Of a DNA stretch of 64,000 nt, positions 15,557 through 24,543 are shown in pieces. Numbering within the stretch: position 1 is the stretch's first letter; each line of letters opens with the position of its first letter. Position numbers and translations under genes: made by a program. The DNA is from JAGOCV01 sp049445855 (GTDB lineage Bacteria; Pseudomonadota; Gammaproteobacteria; Burkholderiales; Burkholderiaceae_C): contig NZ_JBMSDV010000007.1 of NCBI RefSeq assembly GCF_049445855.1, positions 1 to 64,000 of the forward strand, in the 5' to 3' direction. The notes under the pieces were generated by a model that ran no database searches, was not told where the DNA came from, and was given only the letters and a program-made list of their open reading frames with translations.

Positions 15557-16134
15557 TGAACCCAGTACCGAACCCCCCATCGGGCGCGCCGCCGGGCGCA
15601 CTGCCGCAAGCGCCCGTTTTCGAGCGTGTCTTCGAAGGCGCGATGGTCAGCGACCTGCACATCGAGCCACTCACGCCCGAGGCCTTCGCGCCCTTCGGCA
15701 CCGTGATGGCCGCGCTGGAAGACGGCGTGCCGTTCTCGACGAGCGACGCGCAGCTCGAACTCTCGCAGGGCATTCCGCGCTTCTATGTCATGCGCATCCC
15801 GGGGCGCGGCATGGAAGTGCGGCAGATCACGCGCCATGTGCATGTCACGCAGGCGCTGGCCTCCGTCGGCGGCTACGACTGGGTCATGGCCGTCGCGCCG
15901 CCCTACGACGTGGACGACCCCGAAGCCGAGCCCGCCCTCGAGGACATCCGCGCGTTCCGCATCCCCGGCAACGTCGCCGTCATGCTGCGCCGGGGCACGT
16001 GGCACGCCGGCCCGCTGTTCGAATCGCAAGATGCCAGCTTCTTCAATCTGGAGCTCGCCGACACCAACATCACCGACCACCACACCTGCAAGCTGACGCG
16101 GCGCTACGGCACCGTGCTGCGGCTGGTGGACTGA
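15556..16134 (+). CDS. Ureidoglycolate lyase-like (AllA fold) protein
   Basis: The 192-residue protein matches the ureidoglycolate lyase/AllA cupin-like fold: LTPEAFAPFGTVM at the start of the domain, AFRIPGNVAVMLRRGTWHAGPLF in the core and a closing ADTNITDHHTCKL. AllA splits ureidoglycolate into glyoxylate and urea, the last step of allantoin breakdown. No allantoicase, allantoinase or urate genes are in the window, so the enzyme may act on a different ureido or carbamoyl intermediate. It is translationally coupled to the monooxygenase by a one-base stop/start overlap. The first 30 residues are proline rich and outside the fold. Confidence 0.75.
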   Translation: MNPVPNPPSGAPPGALPQAPVFERVFEGAMVSDLHIEPLTPEAFAPFGTVMAALEDGVPFSTSDAQLELSQGIPRFYVMRIPGRGMEVRQITRHVHVTQALASVGGYDWVMAVAPPYDVDDPEAEPALEDIRAFRIPGNVAVMLRRGTWHAGPLFESQDASFFNLELADTNITDHHTCKLTRRYGTVLRLVD

Positions 16135-16175
16135 TTTTTGCTCCTCCCCGTAATCCTGTCCTGAAAGGCCTTCAC

Positions 16176-17267
16176 ATGTTGCGCAAACTGTTCTCCATCA
16201 CAGCGGTGAGCCTCGCGGCTGCAGCCGCCTCCACCACGCCCGCGATCGCGGCCGACGGCTTCACGCTGCCGGGCAAGCCGTCCATTGCGATGCTGTACTA
16301 CGGCCCCAAGAACGACGGCGGCTGGACGCAGGCCTTCGACGAAGCCCGCGTGAAGATCGAGAAGGAGCTGGGCCTGAAGGTGCAGTTCGTCGAGAACATC
16401 ACCGAAGACGCGTCGGTCATCAAGCCGGCGGCCGAGCGCTTCATCTCGCGTGGCGCGAACATCGTGATCGGCACGGCCTTCGGCCACTCCGACGCGTTCA
16501 AGGATCTCGCTGCCAAGTACCCCAAGGTCGCGTTCCTCAACGCATCGGGCACCACCAACGGCGCGAACCTCGAATCGTTCTACGGCCGCACCTATGAAAG
16601 CCAGTACCTCTGCGGCATGGCTGCGGGCGCAGCGTCCAAGAGCGGCAAGCTCGGCTTCGTCGCTGCCAACCCGTTCGGCGTCGTCAACTGGACCATCAAC
16701 GCGTTTGCCCTCGGCGCGCAGAAGATGAATCCCAACGCCACCGTCAACGTGATCTACACGGGCACCTGGAACGACCCGGTGAAGGAGCGTGCAGCAGCAT
16801 CCGCCCTCATCGACCAGGGCGCCGACGTGATCGGCCAGCACGTGGACTCGCCCACGCCGCAGATCGTCGCGCAGGAGCGCGGCGTGTACGGCACCGGCCA
16901 CCACCGTGACCTGCGCCAGTTCGCGCCCAAGGCCACGCTGTGCTCGTCCGTCTGGGTGTGGGACAAGTTCCTCGTCACCGAACTGAAGAAGATCATCGCC
17001 GGCGGCTGGAAGCCGGAACCCTACGGCGCGTTCATCCCCATGAGCGCGGGCGGCACCGACATCGCCGGCTTCGGCCCGGGCGTTCCGGCCGACAAGGTCA
17101 AGGTCATCCAGGCCGAGCGCGACGCGCTGATGAAGGGCAAGCAGATCTACGCCGGCCCGCTGTCCGACCGCGAAGGCAAGCAACGCGTCGCCGCAGGCGC
17201 CGTGCTGTCCGACGCCGACCTGTGGAAGATGGACTGGTTCGTCAAGGGCGTGGTCACGCAGAAGTAA
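16176..17267 (+). CDS. BMP family ABC transporter substrate-binding protein
   Basis: The 363-residue periplasmic protein belongs to the Bmp/Med (PnrA-like) family that binds purine nucleosides and related compounds. A signal peptide ends near residue 27 (TTPAIAADG). The mature part shows PSIAMLYYGPKNDGGWTQAFDE, FGHSDAFKDLAAKYPKV, GAAAGAASKSGKLGFV-like ribose-binding features and VIGQHVDSPTPQ. A GAAAGG ribosome binding site precedes the ATG. It is followed by an ATPase and two permeases, giving a complete importer. Position inside the RutR-associated cluster suggests it takes up the pathway substrate, perhaps a nucleobase or nucleoside. Confidence 0.9.
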   Translation: MLRKLFSITAVSLAAAAASTTPAIAADGFTLPGKPSIAMLYYGPKNDGGWTQAFDEARVKIEKELGLKVQFVENITEDASVIKPAAERFISRGANIVIGTAFGHSDAFKDLAAKYPKVAFLNASGTTNGANLESFYGRTYESQYLCGMAAGAASKSGKLGFVAANPFGVVNWTINAFALGAQKMNPNATVNVIYTGTWNDPVKERAAASALIDQGADVIGQHVDSPTPQIVAQERGVYGTGHHRDLRQFAPKATLCSSVWVWDKFLVTELKKIIAGGWKPEPYGAFIPMSAGGTDIAGFGPGVPADKVKVIQAERDALMKGKQIYAGPLSDREGKQRVAAGAVLSDADLWKMDWFVKGVVTQK

Positions 17268-17277
17268 ATCGCCTGCA

Positions 17278-18810
17278 GTGATCCAGACCCACGCCCTCGA
17301 GCTGCGGGACGTCCGCAAGAGTTTCGACGGATTCCTCGCGCTCGATGGCGCGCACTTCGCCGCACGTCACGGCGAAGTGCATGCCCTGCTGGGTGAGAAC
17401 GGCGCCGGCAAGTCCTCGCTGATGAACATCGCCGCCGGCCTGTATGCGCCGGAGGCGGGCGAGTTGCTGGTCGACGACAACCCGGTGAGCTTCGCGGGCC
17501 CGCGTGATGCGGCCCGCCACCACATCGGCATGGTGCACCAGCATTTCAAGCTGGTGCGCCCCTTCACCGTGGCCGAGAACATCCTGCTCGGCCTGCCCAC
17601 GCCCGCGGACGCGCCTTCCTATCGCAAGCGCCTCGCCGACGTGGAAGAAAAGATCCGCGCGCAGGCGGCGGAACTCGGCTTTGCGGTCGACCCGCGCCGC
17701 CGCATCGACACGCTCTCCATCGCCGAGCAGCAGCGCGTGGAAATCCTGAAGGTGCTGCTCGCGGGTGCGCGCATCCTCATCCTCGATGAACCCACGGCCG
17801 TGCTGACCGACCAGGAAGCGCAGCGTCTGCTCTCCACCGTGCGCGACCTGTCGCGGCGCGGTTCCACCGTCGTGCTGGTCACGCACAAGATGGCCGACGT
17901 GAAGACGTTCGCCGACCGCGTGACCGTGATGCGCGGCGGCCGCACCATGGCCACCGTCGATCCGGCGCAGACGCCGGTGCAGGAGCTCGTGCGCCTGACG
18001 GTGGGCGAGGCCGCGATGACCGCGCAGCAACGCCCGCAGAACACGCGCGGCGCGGCGCAACTCACCGTGCGCGATCTCGCGACGGTGTCGCCGGGCGCGT
18101 CCGGCGGGCACCGCGTGCTCGACGGCGTCAACCTCACCGTGCATGCGGGCGAGATCTACGGCATCGCGGGTGTCGGCGGCAACGGCCAGGCCGAACTCGC
18201 GGGCGCCATCATGGGCCTGCCCGGCGCGCTCGAAGGCGGGATTGCGCTCGAAGGATTCGGCGACCTGAAGTCCGCCACGCCGATGAAGCGGCGCGAGCTG
18301 CAGATGGCCACCATCCCGGCCGACCGCTACGGGCTCGCGCTCGCGGGCGGCCTGTCGATCGCCGACAACTTCGGCATCGGCCAGGTGCACTCGGGCCGCT
18401 ACGGGCCGCTGGCCTGGCTGCGCCGCCGCAAGGTCGACGTCGAAGCCGGCAAGGCCGTGAAGGGCTTCGACGTGCAGGGCGTGCGCTCGATGTCGCAGAA
18501 AGCTGCGCTGCTTTCCGGTGGCAACGCGCAGAAGCTCGTGATCTCGCGCGAGTTCAGCAAGAGGCCCAAGCTCATCCTCGTGCACAGCCCGAGCCGCGGC
18601 CTCGATGTGCGCGCCAGCGCCGAGGTGCATGCGCGCCTGCTGGCCGCGCGGGCCGAAGGCGCTGCGGTGCTGCTCATCAGCGAAGACCTGGACGAAGTGC
18701 TGCAGCTGGCCGACCGCATCGGCGTGATGAACCGCGGGCGCATCGTCGCCGAATTCGAACAGCCGGCCGACCGGCAAGCCATTGGCCAGGCCATGACCGA
18801 CCATGATTGA
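17278..18810 (+). CDS. ABC transporter ATP-binding protein (two nucleotide-binding domains, BMP/nucleoside type)
   Basis: The 510-residue protein carries two ATPase domains as in RbsA/YufO-type importers. Domain 1 has Walker A GENGAGKSS (near 39), signature LSIAEQQRVEIL and Walker B ILILDEPTAVLT. Domain 2 has the degenerate Walker A GVGGNGQAE, signature LSGGNAQKL and VHSPSRGLDV with no catalytic glutamate; such asymmetry is normal for this family. The start is a GTG only ten bases after the binding-protein stop. The end overlaps the first permease by eight bases. Confidence 0.9.
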   Translation: MIQTHALELRDVRKSFDGFLALDGAHFAARHGEVHALLGENGAGKSSLMNIAAGLYAPEAGELLVDDNPVSFAGPRDAARHHIGMVHQHFKLVRPFTVAENILLGLPTPADAPSYRKRLADVEEKIRAQAAELGFAVDPRRRIDTLSIAEQQRVEILKVLLAGARILILDEPTAVLTDQEAQRLLSTVRDLSRRGSTVVLVTHKMADVKTFADRVTVMRGGRTMATVDPAQTPVQELVRLTVGEAAMTAQQRPQNTRGAAQLTVRDLATVSPGASGGHRVLDGVNLTVHAGEIYGIAGVGGNGQAELAGAIMGLPGALEGGIALEGFGDLKSATPMKRRELQMATIPADRYGLALAGGLSIADNFGIGQVHSGRYGPLAWLRRRKVDVEAGKAVKGFDVQGVRSMSQKAALLSGGNAQKLVISREFSKRPKLILVHSPSRGLDVRASAEVHARLLAARAEGAAVLLISEDLDEVLQLADRIGVMNRGRIVAEFEQPADRQAIGQAMTDHD

Positions 18811-19903
18811 CGCCGTCCTCAAGCCCGTGCAGCAACCGCTGCTCTCGCGCCGCTACACGCTGGAGATCCGCCAGCAGATGGCGTGGTACTGGCAGGCGCT
18901 GGTGCTCGCGCTGGCCATTGCCTGCGGCTTCCTCATCTCGGGAGCGATCCTCGTGGCGGCCGGTGTGCCGGCGGGCGAGCTGTTCCGGGAATTCGTGATC
19001 GCCACGCTGTTCGACGAGCAGAGCCTGCAAGGCGTGCTGTTCCAGGCCGCGCCGATGATCATGGTGGGCCTCGCGGCGTCCGTCGCGTTCCGCGCGCGCT
19101 TCTGGAACCTCGGCCTCGAAGGCCAGATGATCTGGGGCGCCATCGGCGCGACGGCCGTGTCCATCTTCCAGATCGGGCCGGAGGCGATGCGCCTGCCGCT
19201 GATGTTCGCGGTGGCCGCTGCGGCGGGCCTCGTGTGGGCGCTCGGGCCGTTGCTACTGAAAACCAGACTCGGCGTGAACGAGATCATCTCCACGCTGATG
19301 CTCAACTATGTGGCGGGCAACTTCCTGCTGCACCTGCTGTACGGTGTGTGGAAGGACCCGCAGAGCTCGTTCCCGCATTCGCCGCAGTTTCGCAGCTTCG
19401 AGCGCTTGCCCGAATTCCTCGGACCCTCCGGCGCGGCGGTGTCGCTGGCCCTTGTCGTGATGCTGCTGGTGTGGTGGTTCGTGAACCTGAGCCGGGGCGG
19501 TTTCTACCTGCGCTTCGTGTCGTCCAACCCGCGCATGGCGGGCGCGGTGGGTGTGCCCGTCACGCGCATGGTGATGGCGGCGGTGCTGACCTCTGGCGCG
19601 CTCGCAGGCATGGGCGGCTTCCTCGTTGCGGCGGGGCAGGAGGGGCGGCTGACGCAGGCCTTCTATCACGGCTATGGTTTCTCGGGCATCCTCATCGCGT
19701 TCCTGGCGCGCAACCATCCGATTGCCGCGACCATCGTCGCGCTGCTGGTGGCCACGCTCTTCATCGCCGGGCGCAGCCTGCAGGTCTTCTACCAGATCCC
19801 GTTCTCGATGGTGCAGCTCATCCAGGCCATCATCGTGATCTGCGTGGCCTCGTCCGACTTCTTCATCCGCCACCGGCTGCGCCGCGTGGCCCACGGCAGC
19901 TGA
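18803..19903 (+). CDS. ABC transporter permease, BMP/nucleoside type (first)
   Basis: The 366-residue inner-membrane protein has eight to ten hydrophobic segments and the permease loop LGLEGQMIWGAIGATAVS plus GVNEIISTLMLNYVAGNFLL, hallmarks of the BPD_transp_2 family. The N terminus is cytoplasmic with a short basic segment before the first helix. It overlaps the ATPase gene by eight bases and precedes the second permease by one base. The pair forms the heterodimeric channel of the importer. Confidence 0.88.
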   Translation: MIDAVLKPVQQPLLSRRYTLEIRQQMAWYWQALVLALAIACGFLISGAILVAAGVPAGELFREFVIATLFDEQSLQGVLFQAAPMIMVGLAASVAFRARFWNLGLEGQMIWGAIGATAVSIFQIGPEAMRLPLMFAVAAAAGLVWALGPLLLKTRLGVNEIISTLMLNYVAGNFLLHLLYGVWKDPQSSFPHSPQFRSFERLPEFLGPSGAAVSLALVVMLLVWWFVNLSRGGFYLRFVSSNPRMAGAVGVPVTRMVMAAVLTSGALAGMGGFLVAAGQEGRLTQAFYHGYGFSGILIAFLARNHPIAATIVALLVATLFIAGRSLQVFYQIPFSMVQLIQAIIVICVASSDFFIRHRLRRVAHGS

Positions 19904-19904
19904 C

Positions 19905-20831
19905 ATGGAACTGCTCGCACACTGGATCGGCAGCATTCCGGACTTCGCGGTGCCCTACGCGCTCGCGGCGCTCGGCCTCATCATCGCGGAGCGCGCGGGC
20001 GTGCTTTCGCTCGGCGCGGAAGGACTGATGCTGGTGGGCGCACTCACCGCCATCGGCGCGCAACTCGCGTTCAACGCGACCGGCATCTCGCTCATCCTCG
20101 CGATGATGGCGGCGGCAGGCGTGTCGGTGCTGTTCGCCGTCATGGTGGTGCTGCTGCGCATCAACCAGGTGATCGCGGGGCTTGCGCTCGTCTTCTTCTG
20201 CCAGGGCCTCACGAGCCTGCTGGGCACGGTACTGAGCTGGACCAACATGCCCGTCACCTCGCAGGGCGCGGTGGCGCTCGGGCCGCTGAAGGACATCCCG
20301 CTCATCGGCGGCCTGTTCGAGCAGAACCCTGTCGTGTACCTCACGCCCTTCATCTTCATCGGCGTCGTGTACTACCTCAACCGCACGACTTCAGGATTGC
20401 GGCTGCGCTCGGTCGGCGAGAACCCGCAGGCGGCCGATGCAGCGGGCATCCGCGTCAACGCGTACCGGTTCCTTGCCATCGTCGCGGGTGCGGCCATCGT
20501 CGGACTGGCGGGCGCGTACATCTCGCTGCTGTCCACCAAGCTGTGGATCGCCGGCATGACCGGCGGGCGCGGCTGGATCGCCGTGGGCCTCGTCATCTTC
20601 GCGCGCTGGTCGCCGTGGAAGGCGTTGATCGGTGCGCTGCTGTTCGGCTGCATCGAGGCGCTCATCCCGCAATTGGCGGCCGCCGGCGTGAAGCTGCCGC
20701 AGTACTTCGTGCTGATGACGCCCTACGTCGTCACGCTCGGCGTGATGATCTGGGTCGCGCTCGGTCGCAAGAGCAGCGACGCCGAGCCGGGCGCGCTGGG
20801 TGAACCGTACGTGCGGGAAGAACGGCGATAG
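19905..20831 (+). CDS. ABC transporter permease, BMP/nucleoside type (second)
   Basis: The 308-residue integral membrane protein shows the loop ERAGVLSLGAEGLMLVGAL and GLRLRSVGENPQAADAAGI, conserved in YufQ/NupC-type BPD_transp_2 permeases, with about eight transmembrane segments. It is the last subunit of the importer. The isochorismatase-family gene begins 34 bases further on, so the hydrolase is probably in the same transcript. Confidence 0.88.
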   Translation: MELLAHWIGSIPDFAVPYALAALGLIIAERAGVLSLGAEGLMLVGALTAIGAQLAFNATGISLILAMMAAAGVSVLFAVMVVLLRINQVIAGLALVFFCQGLTSLLGTVLSWTNMPVTSQGAVALGPLKDIPLIGGLFEQNPVVYLTPFIFIGVVYYLNRTTSGLRLRSVGENPQAADAAGIRVNAYRFLAIVAGAAIVGLAGAYISLLSTKLWIAGMTGGRGWIAVGLVIFARWSPWKALIGALLFGCIEALIPQLAAAGVKLPQYFVLMTPYVVTLGVMIWVALGRKSSDAEPGALGEPYVREERR

Positions 20832-20865
20832 GCAATCCGCCGAGAAGCGCCACCAGAAAGAATCC

Positions 20866-21546
20866 ATGAAAGCCTACGTTTACGAAAAGCCGCGCGACCT
20901 CGGCAGCGCCTTCGACGACTACCTCGACCCGAAAACCACCGCCGTCATCTCCATCGACATGCACCGCGGTCATCTGGACGACGACCCCCAATGTCCGTGC
21001 CCCGCGCCGCGTGCGCGCGACGTGGTCGCGCCCATCGATGCGTTCCACGACGAGGCGCGTGCGCTGGGTGTGCGCATCGTGCATGTGAAATCGGTGCTGC
21101 GCCCGAATGGTGTGGACGACATCGCAGGCATCCCCGCCGCATGGCGTCGCACCTTCCCGCTGCACATCGGCGAAATCCCGAATGCCGACGCCCATGCGAT
21201 CGAAGGCTCGCGCTGGACCGAGTGGGTCACGCGTGTCGAACCAGGCGACATGCGCGTGGAGAACAAGCGGCGCCTTTCGGCCTTCTACCCGACCGACCTC
21301 GACTTCCTGCTGCGCAACCAGCGCATCGAGACCGTGGTGCTCGACGGCGGCTTCACCGACTGCTGCGTGCTCAACACGGCGTTCGACGCCAACAACCACA
21401 ACTACCGCGTCGTGGTGCTGCGCGACCTGGTGCGCGGCACGGACCCGCATCTGGAAGGCGCGGCGCTGTCGATGGTGTCGCTGCACCTGGGTCTGGTGCT
21501 CGAATCGGCGGATCTGCTGGCGCACTGGAAGAATATGGTGCCGTAG
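20866..21546 (+). CDS. Isochorismatase-family cysteine hydrolase
   Basis: The 226-residue enzyme has the full cysteine-hydrolase triad of the isochorismatase-like family: Asp31 in ISIDMHRG, Lys134 in VENKRRLSAFYPTDLD and Cys167 in GGFTDCCVLNTAFDA. Members of this fold with nucleobase roles include the ureidoacrylate amidohydrolase RutB and N-carbamoylsarcosine amidase. Together with the RutR-like regulator, this makes hydrolysis of a ureido or carbamoyl intermediate plausible. The HRGHLDDDPQCPCP segment after the first motif is unusual, with two extra cysteines. The ATG at 20866 has an AGAAAG ribosome binding site; an upstream GTG frame is disregarded. It is likely the last gene of the cluster. 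Confidence 0.82.
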   Translation: MKAYVYEKPRDLGSAFDDYLDPKTTAVISIDMHRGHLDDDPQCPCPAPRARDVVAPIDAFHDEARALGVRIVHVKSVLRPNGVDDIAGIPAAWRRTFPLHIGEIPNADAHAIEGSRWTEWVTRVEPGDMRVENKRRLSAFYPTDLDFLLRNQRIETVVLDGGFTDCCVLNTAFDANNHNYRVVVLRDLVRGTDPHLEGAALSMVSLHLGLVLESADLLAHWKNMVP

Positions 21547-21624
21547 TCGAGGCGGTTTGCGTCACGTCAACCCCGGCGCTGTGCGATCCCCGTAGCCTGT
21601 CTGCTTCTTTTCAAGGAAGCTGCC

Positions 21625-22059
21625 ATGGCCCTGCTCGAATGGTCCGACGCGCTCGCGCTGGACATGCCCGTGATGGACGAGACCCATCGGGAGTTCGTCG
21701 AACTGCTCACTGCGGTCGAGGTCGCACCTGACGGGTCGCTGCTGGCGGGCTGGGACGCGCTCATCGCGCACACCGATGAGCATTTCGGGCGCGAGGACGA
21801 ATGGATGCGGCGCGCAGGCTTTGCAGCAGGGAACTGCCACAGCACGCAGCACCGCGTGGTACTGGAGACGATGCGCGAGGGTGCTCGCCTGGCCGCGCAC
21901 GGGCGGCTTTACATCGTGCGCGAGATGGCGTCGCAACTCGCCCCATGGTTCGTGAATCATGCCCAGTCGATGGACGCGGGCCTGGCGCTGCACCTGAAGA
22001 GTTTGGGGTTCGATCCGGCGACGGGTGAGTTCGAGGAGGCGGGCACAATGCCCGCATGA
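21625..22059 (+). CDS. Bacteriohemerythrin / hemerythrin-domain protein
   Basis: The 144-residue soluble protein has the complete set of diiron ligands: His21, His53 and Glu57 (HFGRE), His72 and His76 (HSTQH), His112 and Asp117 (HAQSMD). It should bind O2 or sense it, or scavenge iron or NO. An AAGGAAG ribosome binding site precedes the ATG. The stop overlaps the acetyltransferase start as ATGA at 22056-22059. Confidence 0.88.
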   Translation: MALLEWSDALALDMPVMDETHREFVELLTAVEVAPDGSLLAGWDALIAHTDEHFGREDEWMRRAGFAAGNCHSTQHRVVLETMREGARLAAHGRLYIVREMASQLAPWFVNHAQSMDAGLALHLKSLGFDPATGEFEEAGTMPA

Positions 22060-22733
22060 CCGATCTCGACCGGCCCGTCTGGGCCACCCTCGCCCATGCC
22101 CCTCAGCTCGCCGAAGGCGGCGAGCTCGCGAAGCGCTACCGGCGCGATGTGAACATGTTCGCCTCAGCGCGCGATGACAGCGACGAAAGCACGGCGGCGC
22201 TCGCCGGCCTGCTCCATCCTGGCGACACCGTCTATGTGCTGCAGGTGCCGGTCATCCGTATTCCTTCCGGCCTGACGCTCGCGCGTGAAGCGCAGGGCGT
22301 GCAGATGGTGGCCACACATTCCATCGACGCCGAAGACGGCCCCGACGGCATCGTCGTGCTCGGCGATGCAGAAGCGGCGGAGATGCTCGCGCTCGCCACA
22401 CTCACCGAGCCGGGTCCGTTTCTGGAACGCACGCACACCATGGGCCGCTTCATCGGCGTGCGCATCGACGGGCGGCTGGCGGCCATGGCGGGCGAGCGCA
22501 TGCGCTTTCCCGGTTTCACTGAAGTGAGCGGCGTCTGCACGCACCCGGACTTCCGTGGGCGTGGTCTCGCGCGCCGCCTCTCGTCGGTGGTGGCAAACAA
22601 CATCCAGCAGCGCGGAGACCAGGCCTTTCTTCACGCCTGGACGAGCAACCGCGCGGCGATCACGCTGTACGAAAAGCTCGGCTTCGAATTCAGGACGGAT
22701 GTGCGCGTGGCCGTGCTGAAGCGTCAGCCGTAA
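22056..22733 (+). CDS. GNAT family N-acetyltransferase
   Basis: The 225-residue protein carries a C-terminal GNAT domain of the FR47 type. VSGVCTHPDFRGRGLARRLSSVV is the acetyl-CoA pyrophosphate loop, and HAWTSNRAAITLYEKLGFEFR is the closing motif. The first 100 residues form a less conserved N-terminal part. It is coupled to the hemerythrin gene by an ATGA overlap, and its 3' end overlaps the convergent lactonase gene by ten bases. The acceptor substrate is unknown. Confidence 0.82.
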   Translation: MTDLDRPVWATLAHAPQLAEGGELAKRYRRDVNMFASARDDSDESTAALAGLLHPGDTVYVLQVPVIRIPSGLTLAREAQGVQMVATHSIDAEDGPDGIVVLGDAEAAEMLALATLTEPGPFLERTHTMGRFIGVRIDGRLAAMAGERMRFPGFTEVSGVCTHPDFRGRGLARRLSSVVANNIQQRGDQAFLHAWTSNRAAITLYEKLGFEFRTDVRVAVLKRQP

Positions 22734-23560
22734 AGCGCAAGCGCATTGCGCCCGAAGACGCGCGCGATGTCGTCTTCCGGCAGGCCGGCCAGCCAGCGGC
22801 GGCTCAGCGCATGCCACAGTTCGTAGTCGGCTGCGAGCGTGAGCACCGGCCAGTCGCTGCCCCAGATCAGGCGCCGGGGGCCGAACTCCGCCAGCAGCAG
22901 CTCGACATGGGGCTGCAGGTCACCGGGGCTGCCGCCGGGCGGCAGTTGCGTCATCAGGCCCGACAGCTTGCAGTGCAGGTGGGTTTCGCGTGCGAGCGCG
23001 CGCATGCCGATGGACCACTGCGTGAAATGCGCACCGTCCACGACGGGCTTCGCCGCGTGGTCGATCACCATGCGCAGGCCCGGCCAGCGCTTTGCGAATT
23101 CGAGCGTCGCATCGAGGTGCACGGGCTTGATGAGCAGGTCCAGCACAAGGTCGCTGGCCTGCATGGCGGCGAGCGCGGGCTCGATGTCGCGCCGGAGGAT
23201 CCAGCGTGCATCGGGCAGGTCCTGCAGCATGGGGCGCAGGCCCTTGAGCAGCGGCTGCGCAGCGAGACGCCGCACACGCTCCGCTGCATCGGCGGCTTCG
23301 AAGTCGCACCAGCCGACGACGCCGATCACGCGGCTGCCGGGCCGCGCGGCGATGTCCAGCAGACGCCACGTCTCGGCTTCGCTGGGTGCGGCTTGCACCA
23401 GCACGGTCGCGTCGACACCTGTTGCATCGAGCAGCGGGTGCAGGTCGGCCACGCCGAAGTCGCGGCAGATCGGCGCGGTCGCGCCGGTGGGCACGAGCCA
23501 GCCGTAGTCGCCGTGGATGGGTGACCAGTAGTGCTGGTGGGCATCGATGCGCAGGCTCAT
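22724..23560 (-). CDS. Amidohydrolase-family lactonase (L-fucono/L-rhamnonolactonase type)
   Basis: The 278-residue TIM-barrel protein of the amidohydrolase-2 group begins MSLRIDAHQHYW, with the metal-binding HxH. It continues with LLDATGVDATVLVQAAPSE and VVGWCDFEAAD, and ends near RLIWGSDWPVLTLAADY, which carries the conserved Asp. This subgroup hydrolyses sugar 1,5-lactones such as L-fucono- and L-rhamnonolactone. The start overlaps the stop of the aldo/keto reductase as ATGA, so lactone formation and opening are translated together. The frame upstream of 23560 is not coding. Confidence 0.85.
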   Translation of the reverse strand: MSLRIDAHQHYWSPIHGDYGWLVPTGATAPICRDFGVADLHPLLDATGVDATVLVQAAPSEAETWRLLDIAARPGSRVIGVVGWCDFEAADAAERVRRLAAQPLLKGLRPMLQDLPDARWILRRDIEPALAAMQASDLVLDLLIKPVHLDATLEFAKRWPGLRMVIDHAAKPVVDGAHFTQWSIGMRALARETHLHCKLSGLMTQLPPGGSPGDLQPHVELLLAEFGPRRLIWGSDWPVLTLAADYELWHALSRRWLAGLPEDDIARVFGRNALALYG

Positions 23561-24543
23561 GCGGCGATCAGGCTGTCGTTGCGCTGCCAGAACGCATCGT
23601 CGATCGGCCAGTGCGCCATGGCCAGGTTGTCGCGCACTTCGTGCGCACTGCGCGCGCCGACCACCACCGCACATGTCGCGGGGCCACGCATGGCGAATTG
23701 CAACGCAGCCGCGCGCAGCGGCACGCCAGACGCATCGCACAGCGCCTGCAGCGCACGCGTGCGCGACAGGATGTGTTCATCCGCGGGCTGGTAGTCATAA
23801 CGCGCGCCGGCCACCGCGCCGGTGGCGAGGATGCCGGAGTTGTACACGCCGCCGAGCACCAGCTTGACACCGCGCTGCTCGCACATCGGTATCAGCCGCT
23901 CGCGTGCCGACGCATCGAGCAAGGTGTAGCGGCCGGCGAGCATGAAGCAGTCGAAGTCGCCATGCGCAAGCGCGTCGATGCACACCTCGCATTCGTTCAC
24001 GCCGATGCCGATGGCGCCGATCACGCCCTCGCTGCGCAACCGTGCGAGCGCGGGATACGCGCCGTTCATGGCTTCGGCAAAGCGCGCGGGCTGCGCGTTC
24101 CCATGCGTGAGCCGGTCGATGTCGTGGATGTAGACGATGTCGATGCGGTCGGTGCCCAGGCGCTTCAGGCTTTCGTCGAGCGAGCGCCGCACGCCGTCGG
24201 CGCTGTAGTCGAAGCGCGCACTGAAAGGCAATCCGGCCACGTAGCCGCTTTGTTCGCGCAGGGGTGTGGTCGCGGGTTCGAGCAGGCGGCCGACCTTGGT
24301 CGACAGGAAATAGCCGTCGCGCGGCCTGCCCGCGAGCATGCGGCCGATGCGCGACTCGCTCAACCCGTGGCCGTAGAGCGGCGCGGTGTCGAAGTAGCGG
24401 ATGCCCGCGTCCCACGCGGCCTGCAGCGTGGCCTCGGCCGCGCTCTCCGCCACTTCCGAATAGAGGTTGCCGAGCGGCGCGCCGCCGAACCCCAGGCCGG
24501 TGATGCCGCCCAGGGAAGCGAGGACGCCGCGCGGCTTCGCCAT
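23557..24543 (-). CDS. Aldo/keto reductase, L-fucose/D-threo-aldose 1-dehydrogenase type
   Basis: The 328-residue TIM-barrel oxidoreductase has the aldo/keto reductase tetrad: Asp and Tyr in YFDTAPLYGHGLSES, Lys in FLSTKVGRLL and His in VYIHDID. GLGFGGAPLGNLYSEV and the general layout match the NAD(P)-dependent L-fucose or L-galactose dehydrogenase subgroup, which makes the 1,5-lactone. The start at 24543 overlaps the mutarotase stop (TGATG). With FucU before it and the lactonase after it, the three enzymes cover beta-L-fucose to fuconate. Confidence 0.87.
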   Translation of the reverse strand: MAKPRGVLASLGGITGLGFGGAPLGNLYSEVAESAAEATLQAAWDAGIRYFDTAPLYGHGLSESRIGRMLAGRPRDGYFLSTKVGRLLEPATTPLREQSGYVAGLPFSARFDYSADGVRRSLDESLKRLGTDRIDIVYIHDIDRLTHGNAQPARFAEAMNGAYPALARLRSEGVIGAIGIGVNECEVCIDALAHGDFDCFMLAGRYTLLDASARERLIPMCEQRGVKLVLGGVYNSGILATGAVAGARYDYQPADEHILSRTRALQALCDASGVPLRAAALQFAMRGPATCAVVVGARSAHEVRDNLAMAHWPIDDAFWQRNDSLIAA

